From contig NZ_JANAEZ010000001.1 in assembly GCF_024813435.1 (NCBI RefSeq), positions 620,001 through 684,000 on the forward strand: a stretch of 64,000 nt of DNA, given 5' to 3'. This DNA comes from Cognataquiflexum gelatinilyticum (GTDB taxonomy: Bacteria; Bacteroidota; Bacteroidia; Cytophagales; Cyclobacteriaceae). The notes below the pieces were generated by a model that saw only the letters and a program-made list of their open reading frames with translations, ran no database searches and was not told the origin of the DNA. This document shows, piece after piece, positions 41,559 through 50,190 of the stretch. Every line of letters begins with the position of its first letter. The stretch's first letter is position 1. A program made the translations under genes and the position numbers.

Positions 41559-41630
41559 GAAGGGGGTTGTGTTGGTTGTAGTGGTTGTAATTGTTGTCAA
41601 GTTATCGCGTTGTCGAGTTTTTGGGTTTTG
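41559..41630 (-). repeat. G-poor ACAACC-type repeats before the modF-like gene
   Basis: Seventy-two bases with four G on the mRNA strand, made of ACAACC / ACAACT / ACAATT words. It ends 5 bases from the ATG. Its polarity matches the his/trp leaders. Confidence 0.6.
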
Positions 41631-41673
41631 CCAAACTGCCTACCGCGACTGTTAACCGTTAATTCTTACTTCT

Positions 41674-42126
41674 TCAAACTTTATTTTTGCTGTCCATAAT
41701 GATCGTGACCGGACCGTCATTGACCAAGGCTACTTTCATATCGGCACCGAATTCCCCTGTTTGGATAGGTTTTCCCAAATCCTTTTCAAGGTAACTGATA
41801 AACTTCTCGTAAAGCGGAATGGCGATGTCAGGTTTTGCGGCTTTGATATAAGAGGGTCTGTTGCCCTTTTTGGTACTTGCATGGAGTGTGAATTGGCTGA
41901 TAAGCAAAATATCTCCTAAGGCCTCAAGAATGCTTCTGTTCATCACCTCATTTTCATCAGGGAAAATTCTGAGGTTAACGATTTTTTTACTTAGCCATTC
42001 TATATCCTCACTGCCATCTGCCTCTTCTATTCCCAATAAGACCATCAATCCTGTCCCGATTTGGCCTTTGATCTGTCCTTCTATTTTGACTGTGGACTCA
42101 GATACCCGTTGAATCACTGCTATCAT
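41674..42126 (-). CDS. dtd: D-aminoacyl-tRNA deacylase
   Basis: A 150-residue enzyme that removes D-amino acids (and misplaced glycine) from tRNA. The DTD signature motifs are SQFTLHASTKKGNRPSY and, near the C-terminus, VNDGPVTI; the Gly-Pro dipeptide in the latter gives chiral proofreading. The start MIAVIQRVSES is typical. It begins 3 bases after the SDR-like gene's stop, in the same orientation. Confidence 0.96.
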   Translation of the reverse strand: MIAVIQRVSESTVKIEGQIKGQIGTGLMVLLGIEEADGSEDIEWLSKKIVNLRIFPDENEVMNRSILEALGDILLISQFTLHASTKKGNRPSYIKAAKPDIAIPLYEKFISYLEKDLGKPIQTGEFGADMKVALVNDGPVTIIMDSKNKV

Positions 42127-42129
42127 ACC

Positions 42130-42846
42130 TCAAAAATCCTGCATTTTCTTAGAGGAAATAACCTCAACTTTTACCGGTTTGGTTTGGTTGGCATGATGAA
42201 TCATTGCCTTCGAAACCTGATTGTCATTGATGGGTCGGAAAGATTTTCCAATCTTTAGCCATACCAAAGGCTTTGTCAATATTTTAGCAACTTCTTCCCC
42301 AAACCGGAATTCCTTCCTGTTTCCAACCAATAAGGATGGCTGAAACAGACCTAAATAATCAAAAGGGATGACTTTCAGATCTTCCTCCACTTCACCTTTC
42401 ACTTTGTTGTAAAAAACCGAAGATTGGGGATTGGCCCCCATGGCACTCACATACAAAAATTTATTCGCTCCCAAACCATAGGTCCATTTCGCAAATCCTA
42501 TGACATAATCATGGTCAATTTCGTAGAATTTATCCTTTGATCCGGCAACTTTGATGGTGGTTCCCAAGGAACAGAAAGCATGCATTTCGCAGGATTTTTT
42601 ATTGATGGCATCTACAATGGGAAAAAACACCCCGCCCAAGTCCTCCTCCCGGAGTTTGGATTCTATGTCCCAACTCTGAATTTTGCTGAAATCGCCTTCA
42701 ACCTGTACCAACTTGTGATGCTTTAAAGCAAGCTTGCGTCGACCAACCGAAATGAGGTAATCGTAAGAATTATCTTGTAGTAATTGGTGAAGCAGCTGCA
42801 TGCCGATCAAACCCGATGTACCTGCGAGAAATGCTATTTTTTTCAT
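42130..42846 (-). CDS. NAD(P)-binding Rossmann protein, HTATIP2/TIP30-like
   Basis: A 238-residue atypical short-chain dehydrogenase. GTSGLIGMQL near the N-terminus is the dinucleotide-binding loop; ISVGRR gives a base-selecting Arg pair favouring NADPH; CSLGTTIKVAGSKDKFYEIDHDYV and FLYVSAMGA are typical of the TIP30/YjbI-like oxidoreductase group. Substrate unknown. It is 3 bases upstream of dtd and follows the YkvA gene by 48 bases. Confidence 0.83.
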   Translation of the reverse strand: MKKIAFLAGTSGLIGMQLLHQLLQDNSYDYLISVGRRKLALKHHKLVQVEGDFSKIQSWDIESKLREEDLGGVFFPIVDAINKKSCEMHAFCSLGTTIKVAGSKDKFYEIDHDYVIGFAKWTYGLGANKFLYVSAMGANPQSSVFYNKVKGEVEEDLKVIPFDYLGLFQPSLLVGNRKEFRFGEEVAKILTKPLVWLKIGKSFRPINDNQVSKAMIHHANQTKPVKVEVISSKKMQDF

Positions 42847-42894
42847 ATCAGGTAAAGTACGCCCAAAAAGATGAAAAGCAAAAGTTCAAGGTCA

Positions 42895-43308
42895 TTAAGC
42901 CTGCGTCTTTTCCCAATTCAAAAAATCTTCCACTTCGTGCTTTACCGAATTAAAAACAGCTAAAATCACTGAAAGGTCATCGGTAAAACCCAAAATCGGC
43001 ATAAAGTCAGGAATAATATCTATTGGGGTGACAAAATACACCAAACCCAAAACGATGAGACCTAGGGTTTTGGATGAAACTTTAAATTTTCCACTTCTGT
43101 GGGCCTGGATCATCCTTTTGAAAATCAAGATCGGTTCCAAAGCTGTCTGAACTTTAGGGTTTTGGGAAACCGCATTTAATCTTTCTCCGACATTTTTTAG
43201 AAGCTTTTGAAGCTTACTGTCCTCCCCTGCTATTTGGTTTGCTTTTTCGAGGTAAAGGATTTTGGCCTTACCAAAAAAATCAACTGTCTTTTCCCTTAAT
43301 GATGCCAT
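42895..43308 (-). CDS. YkvA/DUF1232 membrane protein
   Basis: A 137-residue protein with a DUF1232 (YkvA) core at about 85-120: GLIVLGLVYFVTPIDIIPDFMPILGFTDDLSVI. The family has one or two membrane-embedded helices and a conserved PxDxIPD motif, seen here as TPIDIIPDF. No function is established. The N-terminal half is soluble, basic and helical. It follows the upstream gene by 4 bases. Confidence 0.88.
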   Translation of the reverse strand: MASLREKTVDFFGKAKILYLEKANQIAGEDSKLQKLLKNVGERLNAVSQNPKVQTALEPILIFKRMIQAHRSGKFKVSSKTLGLIVLGLVYFVTPIDIIPDFMPILGFTDDLSVILAVFNSVKHEVEDFLNWEKTQA

Positions 43309-43312
43309 GTTT

Positions 43313-43834
43313 TTAGAAGAATATTCTTATTTCAGACTTAACGGATTTCAAGGCCATTTGGATGGCATCATTTTTCTGGTCCAATGTTAGCTGAAAAACC
43401 CGCTTGGCAAGATCGATGCTTCTCGCTTCTTCCGGCATATCCTGCATGGCTGTATTGATAATAGTCACGACGCTTTCAGCTGCCCGGCGGACACTTTCCC
43501 AAGTCTCATCAGAGAAGTAAACCTGCTGCGATAAGTTATGGTTAAACTCCTCTCTAACCTCGTGAAGCAGTTGGCTGTAAAATTCTTTGGCAGAATATTC
43601 AGGATTATTTATCCTTCTGACCAGGTTGTTTGGAGTGATTCTTTCCAATAAAAGACATAATCTTTCCCCGGCTTGAAGCCTGATGGGAAGAACCGTATTG
43701 GTATTTTGGGTTTTTAAATCCAAGAGCATTTTTTCCCTCTCTTTTTTCATAAAAGACATGATCGTCAGGTACATGCCATAAATAACCAAACCAGCCGGCA
43801 ATACTATTTTTAATAAATCTGCGAAATACGCCAT
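43313..43834 (-). CDS. Membrane-anchored conserved Bacteroidota protein (DUF7935-like)
   Basis: A 173-residue protein with one N-terminal membrane helix (about 6-27) and a cytoplasmic helical domain (TVLPIRLQAGERLCLLLERITPNNLV, then LLHEVREEFNHNLSQQVY and ESVVTIINTAMQDM). I associate this pattern with a Bacteroidota family that I believe is DUF7935; the name is from memory and should be checked. It leads the minus-strand run YkvA, SDR-like, dtd, modF-like. Confidence 0.7.
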   Translation of the reverse strand: MAYFADLLKIVLPAGLVIYGMYLTIMSFMKKEREKMLLDLKTQNTNTVLPIRLQAGERLCLLLERITPNNLVRRINNPEYSAKEFYSQLLHEVREEFNHNLSQQVYFSDETWESVRRAAESVVTIINTAMQDMPEEARSIDLAKRVFQLTLDQKNDAIQMALKSVKSEIRIFF

Positions 43835-43886
43835 ATAATTACAATAATTTGATCCGAATATCAGAAATTAATAGACGCAATAAAAC

Positions 43887-43919
43887 ATTGACAATTGATA
43901 TTTTTAAAACTTAAATTTG
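43887..43919 (+). promoter_or_regulatory. Promoter of the IscA-like gene
   Basis: ATTG (43887-43890), 21 nt, TAAATTTG (43912-43919); the -7 box is an exact TAnnTTTG, 32 bases before the ATG at 43952. Confidence 0.5.
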
Positions 43920-43951
43920 AACTTCCCAATCAAAATTCGGATTAAATAGGC

Positions 43952-44275
43952 ATGTTGATTCCAATACATATCACTGAAAAAGCACAAGCTGAGATCAAAG
44001 ATATCATTGCCAATAAGAACATACCCATGGATTATTCTCTCCGAGTGGGTGTCAAAGGGGGCGGATGCGGAGGCATGTCCTTTCTATTGGGATTTGATAA
44101 GCCTAAGGAAGGCGACCAACAATTTGAAGTAGCCGGAATTCGGGTATTGATTGAAAAAAAGCATTACATGTTTTTGATGGGAATGCAGGTTGATTTTTTT
44201 GAAGGGGATGAAGCAAGGGGTTTTACTTTTGTCAATCCGGATATCCCCAAAAGACACGATGCGGAAAATAAATAA
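43952..44275 (+). CDS. HesB/IscA-like protein lacking the C-terminal CxC
   Basis: A 107-residue A-type carrier fold: RVGVKGGGCGGMSFLLGFDKP matches the first conserved Cys site (Cys39), and IRVLIEKKHYMFLMGMQVDFFEG and GFTFVNP match later strands. The usual C-terminal Cys-Gly-Cys that completes the iron-sulfur site is replaced by FVNPDIPKRHD; Cys39 is the only cysteine. Classic IscA/SufA proteins hold iron or a 2Fe-2S cluster with three Cys, so this may be a variant with a different ligand set, as in some HesB-like proteins, or not a cluster carrier. It stands alone, away from any suf or isc operon. Confidence 0.85.
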   Translation: MLIPIHITEKAQAEIKDIIANKNIPMDYSLRVGVKGGGCGGMSFLLGFDKPKEGDQQFEVAGIRVLIEKKHYMFLMGMQVDFFEGDEARGFTFVNPDIPKRHDAENK

Positions 44276-44292
44276 CTATTGTTAAAAAATTC

Positions 44293-44784
44293 TTATTCCC
44301 TTCTTTTTAAACCCATCACCTGGTCTTTTTCCTCTCCTTTCAGTTTCAAAGCCCTGATTATCCTTTCAGGTGTAGGTTTGGCTGCTGAAAAAAACACCAA
44401 AGTCACCGCAAAAGCAATCGTATAGCCTGCATTGCCAAACAAAAACAAACCTGCTGCAGCGACCAATCCACAAACAAATAAAATCCTAAACCTATTAAAT
44501 GAAGCTTTGGAGTAAGCTTCAAGCTTTTTTTCAAGACCAAAGGAAGATTTTTCGATATTTTTTGAATCTTTTTGAAAAGCAAAATATTGGGCAATCAAAA
44601 AAGTAAAAACCAAGCCCAGTCCGAAGTATTCCCAAAAACCCGTTAACTGAGGCACTTCAAAAAAAAAGATGGGATTCTCGGTATTTAAGTAAACAAAACC
44701 AAAAAATGGAATCGGAATGGCGATCATTATCAGCACATTCCGCTCCATTTTATCATATATTTTTCTTATTTGGGAATTTTCCAA
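44293..44784 (-). CDS. Four-helix membrane protein of unknown function
   Basis: A 163-residue protein with hydrophobic segments near 15-32, 45-68, 98-114 and 117-133, and a basic, soluble C-terminus (AAKPTPERIIRALKLKGEEKDQVMGLKRRE). The PTPERIIRALKL segment is a pattern I have seen in Bacteroidota membrane proteins without a known role. It follows the flavin/2Fe-2S reductase by 4 bases, so it is co-translated; a link to electron transfer is only suggested by that. Confidence 0.7.
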   Translation of the reverse strand: MENSQIRKIYDKMERNVLIMIAIPIPFFGFVYLNTENPIFFFEVPQLTGFWEYFGLGLVFTFLIAQYFAFQKDSKNIEKSSFGLEKKLEAYSKASFNRFRILFVCGLVAAAGLFLFGNAGYTIAFAVTLVFFSAAKPTPERIIRALKLKGEEKDQVMGLKRRE

Positions 44785-44788
44785 GAGC

Positions 44789-45895
44789 CTATTCGATTAC
44801 AATTTTGATATCAGAACTTGCCGGTTTTGAGGAGCAACATAGGATGTATCCTGATTCTATTTCGCTCGCACTCAAACCTGCATCTTCAATCATATCCACT
44901 TTACCGGAGATCAGTTTTCCCCTACAGGCTGTACAAAGTCCACTTTGGCAGCTATATGGCATATTGATGTCTTTGTCCAGACCTGCTTCTAATATGGTTT
45001 TACCGGCGGGAACTTCAAAAGAATATGATTGGCCTTCTACAACAACTTCAATTTCCCTTGTTAATTCGGGAGATAATTTGCCTTTAGATTTGAGCTCTTC
45101 TTCCTTTGCCTCCAAGTCTAGGTAGAAACTTTCCTTATGGATAGCTTTTTGATCAACACCAATTTCTTCCAAGGCCAAGAGAGCTGTTTCCATCACGCCA
45201 TCAGGCCCACAGACAAAATATTTAGTATTTGCCAACTCGGAAAAATTTGATTCAGAAAGGATAGTTTTGACTTTTTCTTCATTTAAACGTCCCTTTAATC
45301 CGGTCCAAAGAGGAGACGGTTGGCTAAGGTTATGGATCAGGTTCAATTTCTCTCCATACTTTTCTTTCAACGCATCGAGTTCTTTTTTGAATATAATCTG
45401 CTCTTCGGACCTGCTGCAATAAATCAGGGTTACTTTTGAGTCAGGTTCATTGACAAAAACCGATTTGGCGATGCCCATGATCGGGGTTATGCCACTACCA
45501 CCTGCCACCATTACGAAATGGTTTTTATTTTTGGAATGAAACTCAGTGGTGAAATTCCCCAAAGGCTTCATAATTTCAATGGTTTTTCCCGGTCTGATTT
45601 GGTCATTGAGGTAATTGGATACCAAGCCACCACTGACTCGTTTGACAGTAATTCCCGGATGCGGATCTGTAAATGGAGAGGTACAAAGGCTATATGACCT
45701 TCTGACTTCTTTACCCCCCAACTCCAAAATCACCGTGAGGTACTGACCAGGCTTATAGTCCAAATAAGGCTCAGGCTGCTCAAAATAGATAGTGACAGTA
45801 TCAGGGGTTTCTTTGACTACTTCCCTTACTTTCAAAGATAAATAATGGTCCCCCCTTTTATTATCCTCTTTCTTTTTCTTAAATAAATTAAACAT
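44789..45895 (-). CDS. FNR-type reductase with C-terminal 2Fe-2S ferredoxin domain
   Basis: A 368-residue three-domain oxidoreductase in the PaaE/ferredoxin-NADP reductase style. FAD domain: GQYLTVILELGGKEVRRSYSLCTSP (RxYS motif), VKRVSGGLVSNYL. NAD(P) domain: MVAGGSGITPIMGIA, VTLIYCSRSEEQIIFKKEL, YFVCGPDGVME. Plant-type ferredoxin domain at about 275-368: MPYSCQSGLCTACRGKL with three ligand Cys and ILCCSSKPAS with the fourth. It moves electrons from NAD(P)H to a partner oxygenase or carrier; no paa genes are nearby, so the partner is unknown and a phenylacetate role is not supported. Confidence 0.9.
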   Translation of the reverse strand: MFNLFKKKKEDNKRGDHYLSLKVREVVKETPDTVTIYFEQPEPYLDYKPGQYLTVILELGGKEVRRSYSLCTSPFTDPHPGITVKRVSGGLVSNYLNDQIRPGKTIEIMKPLGNFTTEFHSKNKNHFVMVAGGSGITPIMGIAKSVFVNEPDSKVTLIYCSRSEEQIIFKKELDALKEKYGEKLNLIHNLSQPSPLWTGLKGRLNEEKVKTILSESNFSELANTKYFVCGPDGVMETALLALEEIGVDQKAIHKESFYLDLEAKEEELKSKGKLSPELTREIEVVVEGQSYSFEVPAGKTILEAGLDKDINMPYSCQSGLCTACRGKLISGKVDMIEDAGLSASEIESGYILCCSSKPASSDIKIVIE

Positions 45896-45934
45896 TCTCT
45901 AATTCTGTTTAAAAACGTAATATTTTGGCTCGGT

Positions 45935-45966
45935 CAAAATTAAGCTACTGTTTGGTATTAATGTAA
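45935..45966 (-). promoter_or_regulatory. Promoter-like sites for the reductase gene
   Basis: Minus-strand TAATTTTG (45942-45935) is an exact -7 box, 39 bases before the ATG; TTAC lies 20 nt upstream (45966-45963) at the -33 place. The rest of the 291-base gap to purB shows no repeat or RNA gene. Confidence 0.45.
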
Positions 45967-46186
45967 CTCCATGACTGAATAATCACCAACATCACAACAA
46001 ATTAATGGGAAACAGGTTCGATTCTGCCAGCTGGATTTTGAAAAGAATTTAAATTACTTCAAAATAAAGTGAATTTATATAGCAAAATCCGGCCTTTGAT
46101 GCTGATGTAAAACCAATAATTGAAAAATAAAAAGAGTATTTCATGCTGAAAACCTAAATTGCAAGCCTAATTCAAAAACAACCCTT

Positions 46187-47533
46187 ATGGAATTGACAAA
46201 TCTGACAGCTGTAAGCTCTATTGACGGAAGGTATGGAAACAAAACTGCAACCTTGCGTCCTTATTTTTCTGAGTTTGCTTTGATAAAATATAGAGTTCAT
46301 GTGGAAATAGAGTACTTCATCGCGCTATGTGAACTGCCCCTGCCCCAACTGAAAGATTTTGACAAATCACTTTTTCCTGCCTTGAGAAATATTGTTTCAG
46401 GATTTCGGATGGAAGATGCTGAAGTCATCAAAGAAACAGAAAAGACCACCAACCACGATGTAAAAGCCGTGGAGTATTTTATCAAAGAAAAGTTTGACAA
46501 TCTGCAACTGCAGGAATTCAAAGAATTTATTCACTTTGGCCTGACCTCCCAGGATATCAATAATACTGCAACTCCTCTGATGTTAAAAAACGGACTCAAT
46601 GAAGTCATTTTACCTTCTTTGGATCGGGTCATTTCCAAATTGGCTGCACAGGCAGACGATTGGAAAGATATTCCCATGCTTGCCAAAACCCATGGTCAGC
46701 CTGCATCTCCGACAAGATTGGGTAAAGAGATCAGGGTATTTACAGTGAGATTGGAAAAACAATTGGAATTACTTGGTCAAGTTCCTTATTCGGCAAAGTT
46801 TGGTGGAGCGACAGGAAACCTCAATGCACATTTTGTGGCTTATCCTTCGACAGATTGGCATGGGTTTGCAGATAATTTTGTGTCAAATTATCTGGGTTTG
46901 GAAAGAAGTTATCCAACAACCCAAATCGAGCATTATGATAATCTGGCGGCACTTTTTGATGGGCTAAAAAGAATCAATACTATCCTTTTAGACCTTTCAA
47001 AAGATATTTGGCAGTATGTGGCAATGAATTATTTCAAGCAAAAAATCAAGGCCGGCGAAATCGGGTCTTCTGCCATGCCTCATAAAGTCAACCCGATCGA
47101 TTTTGAAAATGCGGAAGGAAATCTTGGGATTGCCAATGCATTATTGGAGCATCTTGCAGCCAAACTCCCCATCAGCCGCTTACAAAGAGACCTTACTGAC
47201 AGCACAGTGCTGCGCATAATCGGCGTTCCATTGGGACACATGTTGATTGCCCTGGAATCTTTGGAGAAAGGACTTGGTAAACTCCAGCTAAACCGTGCTG
47301 CTATCGACGCGGATTTGGAGGAAAACTGGGCTGTAGTAGCTGAGGCAATCCAAACAATCCTAAGGAGAGAAGGATATCCAAAACCTTATGAAGCCCTCAA
47401 AGAATTAACCCGAACAAACGAAAAAATAACCGAAGCTTCGATCAAACAATTTATCGGAGGGCTTAATGTTTCTGATTCAATCAAATCTGAATTGTATGAA
47501 ATCAGTCCATTTAATTTTACAGGAAAGTATTAG
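46187..47533 (+). CDS. purB: Adenylosuccinate lyase
   Basis: A 448-residue fumarase/aspartase-superfamily enzyme that splits SAICAR to AICAR and adenylosuccinate to AMP in purine synthesis. The superfamily signature is GSSAMPHKVNPIDFENAEGN; earlier regions KTTNHDVKAVEYFIKEK, HFGLTSQDINNTATPLML and LAKTHGQPASPTRLGKE bind substrate, with the last carrying the catalytic His. Length and the SSIDGRYGNKT start fit the PurB of the E. coli type. It stands alone, 154 bases before the SulP gene. Confidence 0.97.
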   Translation: MELTNLTAVSSIDGRYGNKTATLRPYFSEFALIKYRVHVEIEYFIALCELPLPQLKDFDKSLFPALRNIVSGFRMEDAEVIKETEKTTNHDVKAVEYFIKEKFDNLQLQEFKEFIHFGLTSQDINNTATPLMLKNGLNEVILPSLDRVISKLAAQADDWKDIPMLAKTHGQPASPTRLGKEIRVFTVRLEKQLELLGQVPYSAKFGGATGNLNAHFVAYPSTDWHGFADNFVSNYLGLERSYPTTQIEHYDNLAALFDGLKRINTILLDLSKDIWQYVAMNYFKQKIKAGEIGSSAMPHKVNPIDFENAEGNLGIANALLEHLAAKLPISRLQRDLTDSTVLRIIGVPLGHMLIALESLEKGLGKLQLNRAAIDADLEENWAVVAEAIQTILRREGYPKPYEALKELTRTNEKITEASIKQFIGGLNVSDSIKSELYEISPFNFTGKY

Positions 47534-47636
47534 TAAAAAGATGTTTGTCTTGGTAATTGAGATTGGATTTTAACTTTCAAGTATTTTCTTTAGACGACCT
47601 AGCGGTTCATTTAATCAAAAATGTACATTGAGATTT

Positions 47637-47658
47637 AGCTAAAAATGCTATTTTAGCT
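47637..47658. promoter_or_regulatory. Dyad upstream of the SulP gene
   Basis: AGCTAAAA (47637-47644) and TTTTAGCT (47651-47658) are perfect inverted copies 6 bases apart, 29 bases before the ATG. It includes TAGCTTTA, a -7-like sequence, so it could be an operator on the promoter. Confidence 0.35.
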
Positions 47659-47687
47659 TTAAGGTTATAAAAATTCATCCCAATCCA

Positions 47688-49244
47688 ATGCAAAAAAATA
47701 TTTTTTCAACCCTAGGTAATGATATACCGGCAGGTTTGGTCGTTTTTCTGGTAGCACTCCCGCTGTGTCTTGGGATTGCTCTTGCTTCAGGTGCGCCACT
47801 TTTTTCAGGGATAATTGCAGGGGTCATCGGAGGGATTGTTATTGGTTCATTATCAGGTTCGCACACCTCAGTATCAGGTCCTGCCGCAGGATTGACGGTC
47901 ATAGTTCTCAATGCCATTACCGAGCTTGGAACATTTGAAGTTTTCCTTTCGGCGGTGGTTTTGGCAGGAATTATACAGATTGGTTTTGGAATATTGAAAG
48001 CAGGGGTAATCGGATACTATTTTCCGACTTCGGTGATTAAGGGTATGCTTGCAGGCATAGGTATTATATTGATTATAAAACAGATACCCTATGCTTTTGG
48101 AGTCAATGAAACAAAAGATTTAGAAAAGTATATCCCTTTTGTAAATGACTGGGATACTGTCCTGAGTTTGGGAAATTTATCCAAAACATTTGATTTTGGG
48201 GCAATAATCATTTCAGCTGTATCCATTGGCATCCTGATATTTTGGGAACAATCATTCATCAAAAAACTTTCATTTACCAAATTGATTCCCGGTCCTTTGG
48301 TAGTGGTCTTATTGGGCATTGGTCTAAATAAATATTTTAAATTTTTTGTCCCCACTTTGTACTTAAGCAATGAAGATAAAGTGGTCCTTCCCGTTGTTGA
48401 TTCCTTTGTTGGGTTCACCGATTTGTTCACATTTCCTGATTTCTCACAATTGGGCAACAGCGATGTTTGGCTTGCGGCAGTAACTATAGGGATCATAGCG
48501 AGTTTAGAAACATTGTTGAGCTTGGAAGCTGCTGACAAAATAGACCCGTTAAAAAGGATTTCTCCACCAAATAGAGAACTTTTGGCACAAGGCGTGGGAA
48601 ATGTAATCAATGGATTTATAGGCGGACTACCTGTAACAGCTGTCATTGTCAGGAGTTCTGCGAACGTAACAGCAGGAAGCAAGACAAAAATATCGGCAGT
48701 ATTTCATGGGATACTGCTATTTGCAAGTGTCATATTTATCCCCGGACTACTCAATCTGATCCCATTGGCTTGCCTGGCTGCGATATTGCTGATGGTAGGT
48801 TATAAGCTTACAAAAGTTTCCCTTTTCAGACATCAGGCCAAACTAGGTTGGGACCAATTTCTCCCTTTTATCATTACCATTTTGGGAATCGTTCTATTCG
48901 ACCTACTGATAGGAATAGGATTGGGGATGGGAATAGCTATGGTATTTATCCTTTTAAGAAATTATCAAAATTCATATCTACTCGATGATAAAAAGGAAGA
49001 ACTTGACGGCTCCATCAGAATAGTGCTTTCAGAAGAGGTGAGTTTCCTCAATAAAGGTGCATTGATCAAAGCCCTTGAAGAAATCCCTGAAGGAAAACAT
49101 GTAATTATTGACGGATCAAAATCAAGGGTTATCGATTATGATGTTTTGGAGGTAATTGAAAATTTCAAAACCAATGCCGGTTCCCGAAAAATAGATGTGG
49201 ATACCATCAAAATAAAATCAATCAAATCAAAGGGGTTACATTAA
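47688..49244 (+). CDS. SulP-family anion transporter
   Basis: A 518-residue SLC26/SulP permease, about 12-14 membrane helices plus a short C-terminal STAS-like domain (HVIIDGSKSRVIDYDVLEVIENF). The opening NDIPAGLVVFLVALPLCLGIALASGAP and the GSLSGSHTSVSGPAAGLTVIV motif are typical; GLPVTAVIVRSSANVTAGSKTK is the conserved later region. SulP carriers move sulfate, bicarbonate or related anions; some marine bacteria use a bicarbonate form (BicA). The anion here is not predictable. Its last 9 bases overlap the convergent ctlX gene. Confidence 0.92.
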   Translation: MQKNIFSTLGNDIPAGLVVFLVALPLCLGIALASGAPLFSGIIAGVIGGIVIGSLSGSHTSVSGPAAGLTVIVLNAITELGTFEVFLSAVVLAGIIQIGFGILKAGVIGYYFPTSVIKGMLAGIGIILIIKQIPYAFGVNETKDLEKYIPFVNDWDTVLSLGNLSKTFDFGAIIISAVSIGILIFWEQSFIKKLSFTKLIPGPLVVVLLGIGLNKYFKFFVPTLYLSNEDKVVLPVVDSFVGFTDLFTFPDFSQLGNSDVWLAAVTIGIIASLETLLSLEAADKIDPLKRISPPNRELLAQGVGNVINGFIGGLPVTAVIVRSSANVTAGSKTKISAVFHGILLFASVIFIPGLLNLIPLACLAAILLMVGYKLTKVSLFRHQAKLGWDQFLPFIITILGIVLFDLLIGIGLGMGIAMVFILLRNYQNSYLLDDKKEELDGSIRIVLSEEVSFLNKGALIKALEEIPEGKHVIIDGSKSRVIDYDVLEVIENFKTNAGSRKIDVDTIKIKSIKSKGLH

Positions 49245-50171
49245 AGGGAGAAATATCTCTGCCATCATACACCTGACACTTCCACCGCCGATTTTTTCAA
49301 TAGTAGGTATTTTTGGAATAATGATTTCTGAGTACCTCCTTATAGTATTGATCTGAACATCTCCAAGGGATTGAAAAGCTGAATCTGACATCACTGTAAA
49401 TTTTTCTCCTTTATTGTTCTGGATTTCTAGCATATTCCCGGCAAATTGAAATTTCTGTTTAGCAGTAATCGGAATCATTTTCTTTCCTGTTTTTTCAAGA
49501 TATTGCTGTACTTTCAATTTTTCAGAAGCAAGCGGAATGCTGTCAAGACATACCACAGATATTTCAGTGCCGATATGCATCATGACATTGGTATGATAAA
49601 TAGGTGAAACTGCACCGTTGATTACCTGAGTTGAGTCAAAGTCAACAATTTCAAATCCCATTAATTTTCCAAAATATCCCAAGGGTATTTGATGAGTCCT
49701 TTGTGACCTGCAGGCATAAGCTACTTTATTTATTCTATCCAAAATCAAGCTTCCCGTACCTTCAAGAAATTGATTGTCCTGTTCAAAAAAAGTCAAATCC
49801 ACTATTTCACTGATCCTAAATCCTTTCTTAATCAATATTTCTATGATATCCTTTCTCCGTTCCAATCTCCTCGTAGGTGAAAACATAGGATAAAGAACCA
49901 ATCTGCCATCTTGGTGGGTACTAAACCAATTATTTGGGAAAACAGCATCAGTTTTTTTTGGCAAATCTGTATCCTCGACAACCAAAACATCAATCCCCTT
50001 TTCTTCAAGCAGCCCAACAAAAGCATCAAATTCCTTCCTAGCCAGAATATTTATTTCAGTTGAATTACGGTCATCTTTTTGTTGGTAAAAATTATTTTCC
50101 GCTGTTTCAGCATTAAACCCAAAATTGGCCGGCCTGACCATTAAGATGTGGGAAGTAGTTTGATTTGTCAT
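49236..50171 (-). CDS. ctlX: Citrulline utilization hydrolase (CtlX-type amidinotransferase fold)
   Basis: A 311-residue guanidino-group-modifying enzyme. It has SHILMVRPANFGFNAETAENN, VFPNNWFSTHQDGRLVLYPM with the Asp/His region, GTGSLILDR, AVSPIYHTNVMMHIG with the catalytic His, and the C-terminal Cys in GGGSVRCMMAEIF. CtlX from Francisella converts citrulline to ornithine, with release of ammonia and CO2; the same family includes arginine deiminase-like proteins. ATG 50171 (MTNQTT) is used because the frame to 50267 would overlap the upstream gene by 77 bases. Confidence 0.9.
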   Translation of the reverse strand: MTNQTTSHILMVRPANFGFNAETAENNFYQQKDDRNSTEINILARKEFDAFVGLLEEKGIDVLVVEDTDLPKKTDAVFPNNWFSTHQDGRLVLYPMFSPTRRLERRKDIIEILIKKGFRISEIVDLTFFEQDNQFLEGTGSLILDRINKVAYACRSQRTHQIPLGYFGKLMGFEIVDFDSTQVINGAVSPIYHTNVMMHIGTEISVVCLDSIPLASEKLKVQQYLEKTGKKMIPITAKQKFQFAGNMLEIQNNKGEKFTVMSDSAFQSLGDVQINTIRRYSEIIIPKIPTIEKIGGGSVRCMMAEIFLPLM

Positions 50172-50190
50172 AAAGGTATTTTTATTAAAA

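Noticed and set aside
41559..41600. Thr-rich N-terminal extension (MTTITTTTT...) of the modF-like protein
   Set aside because: It is the ACAACC-type leader repeat read in frame. ModF homologs start at MSSL, which is at 41558.
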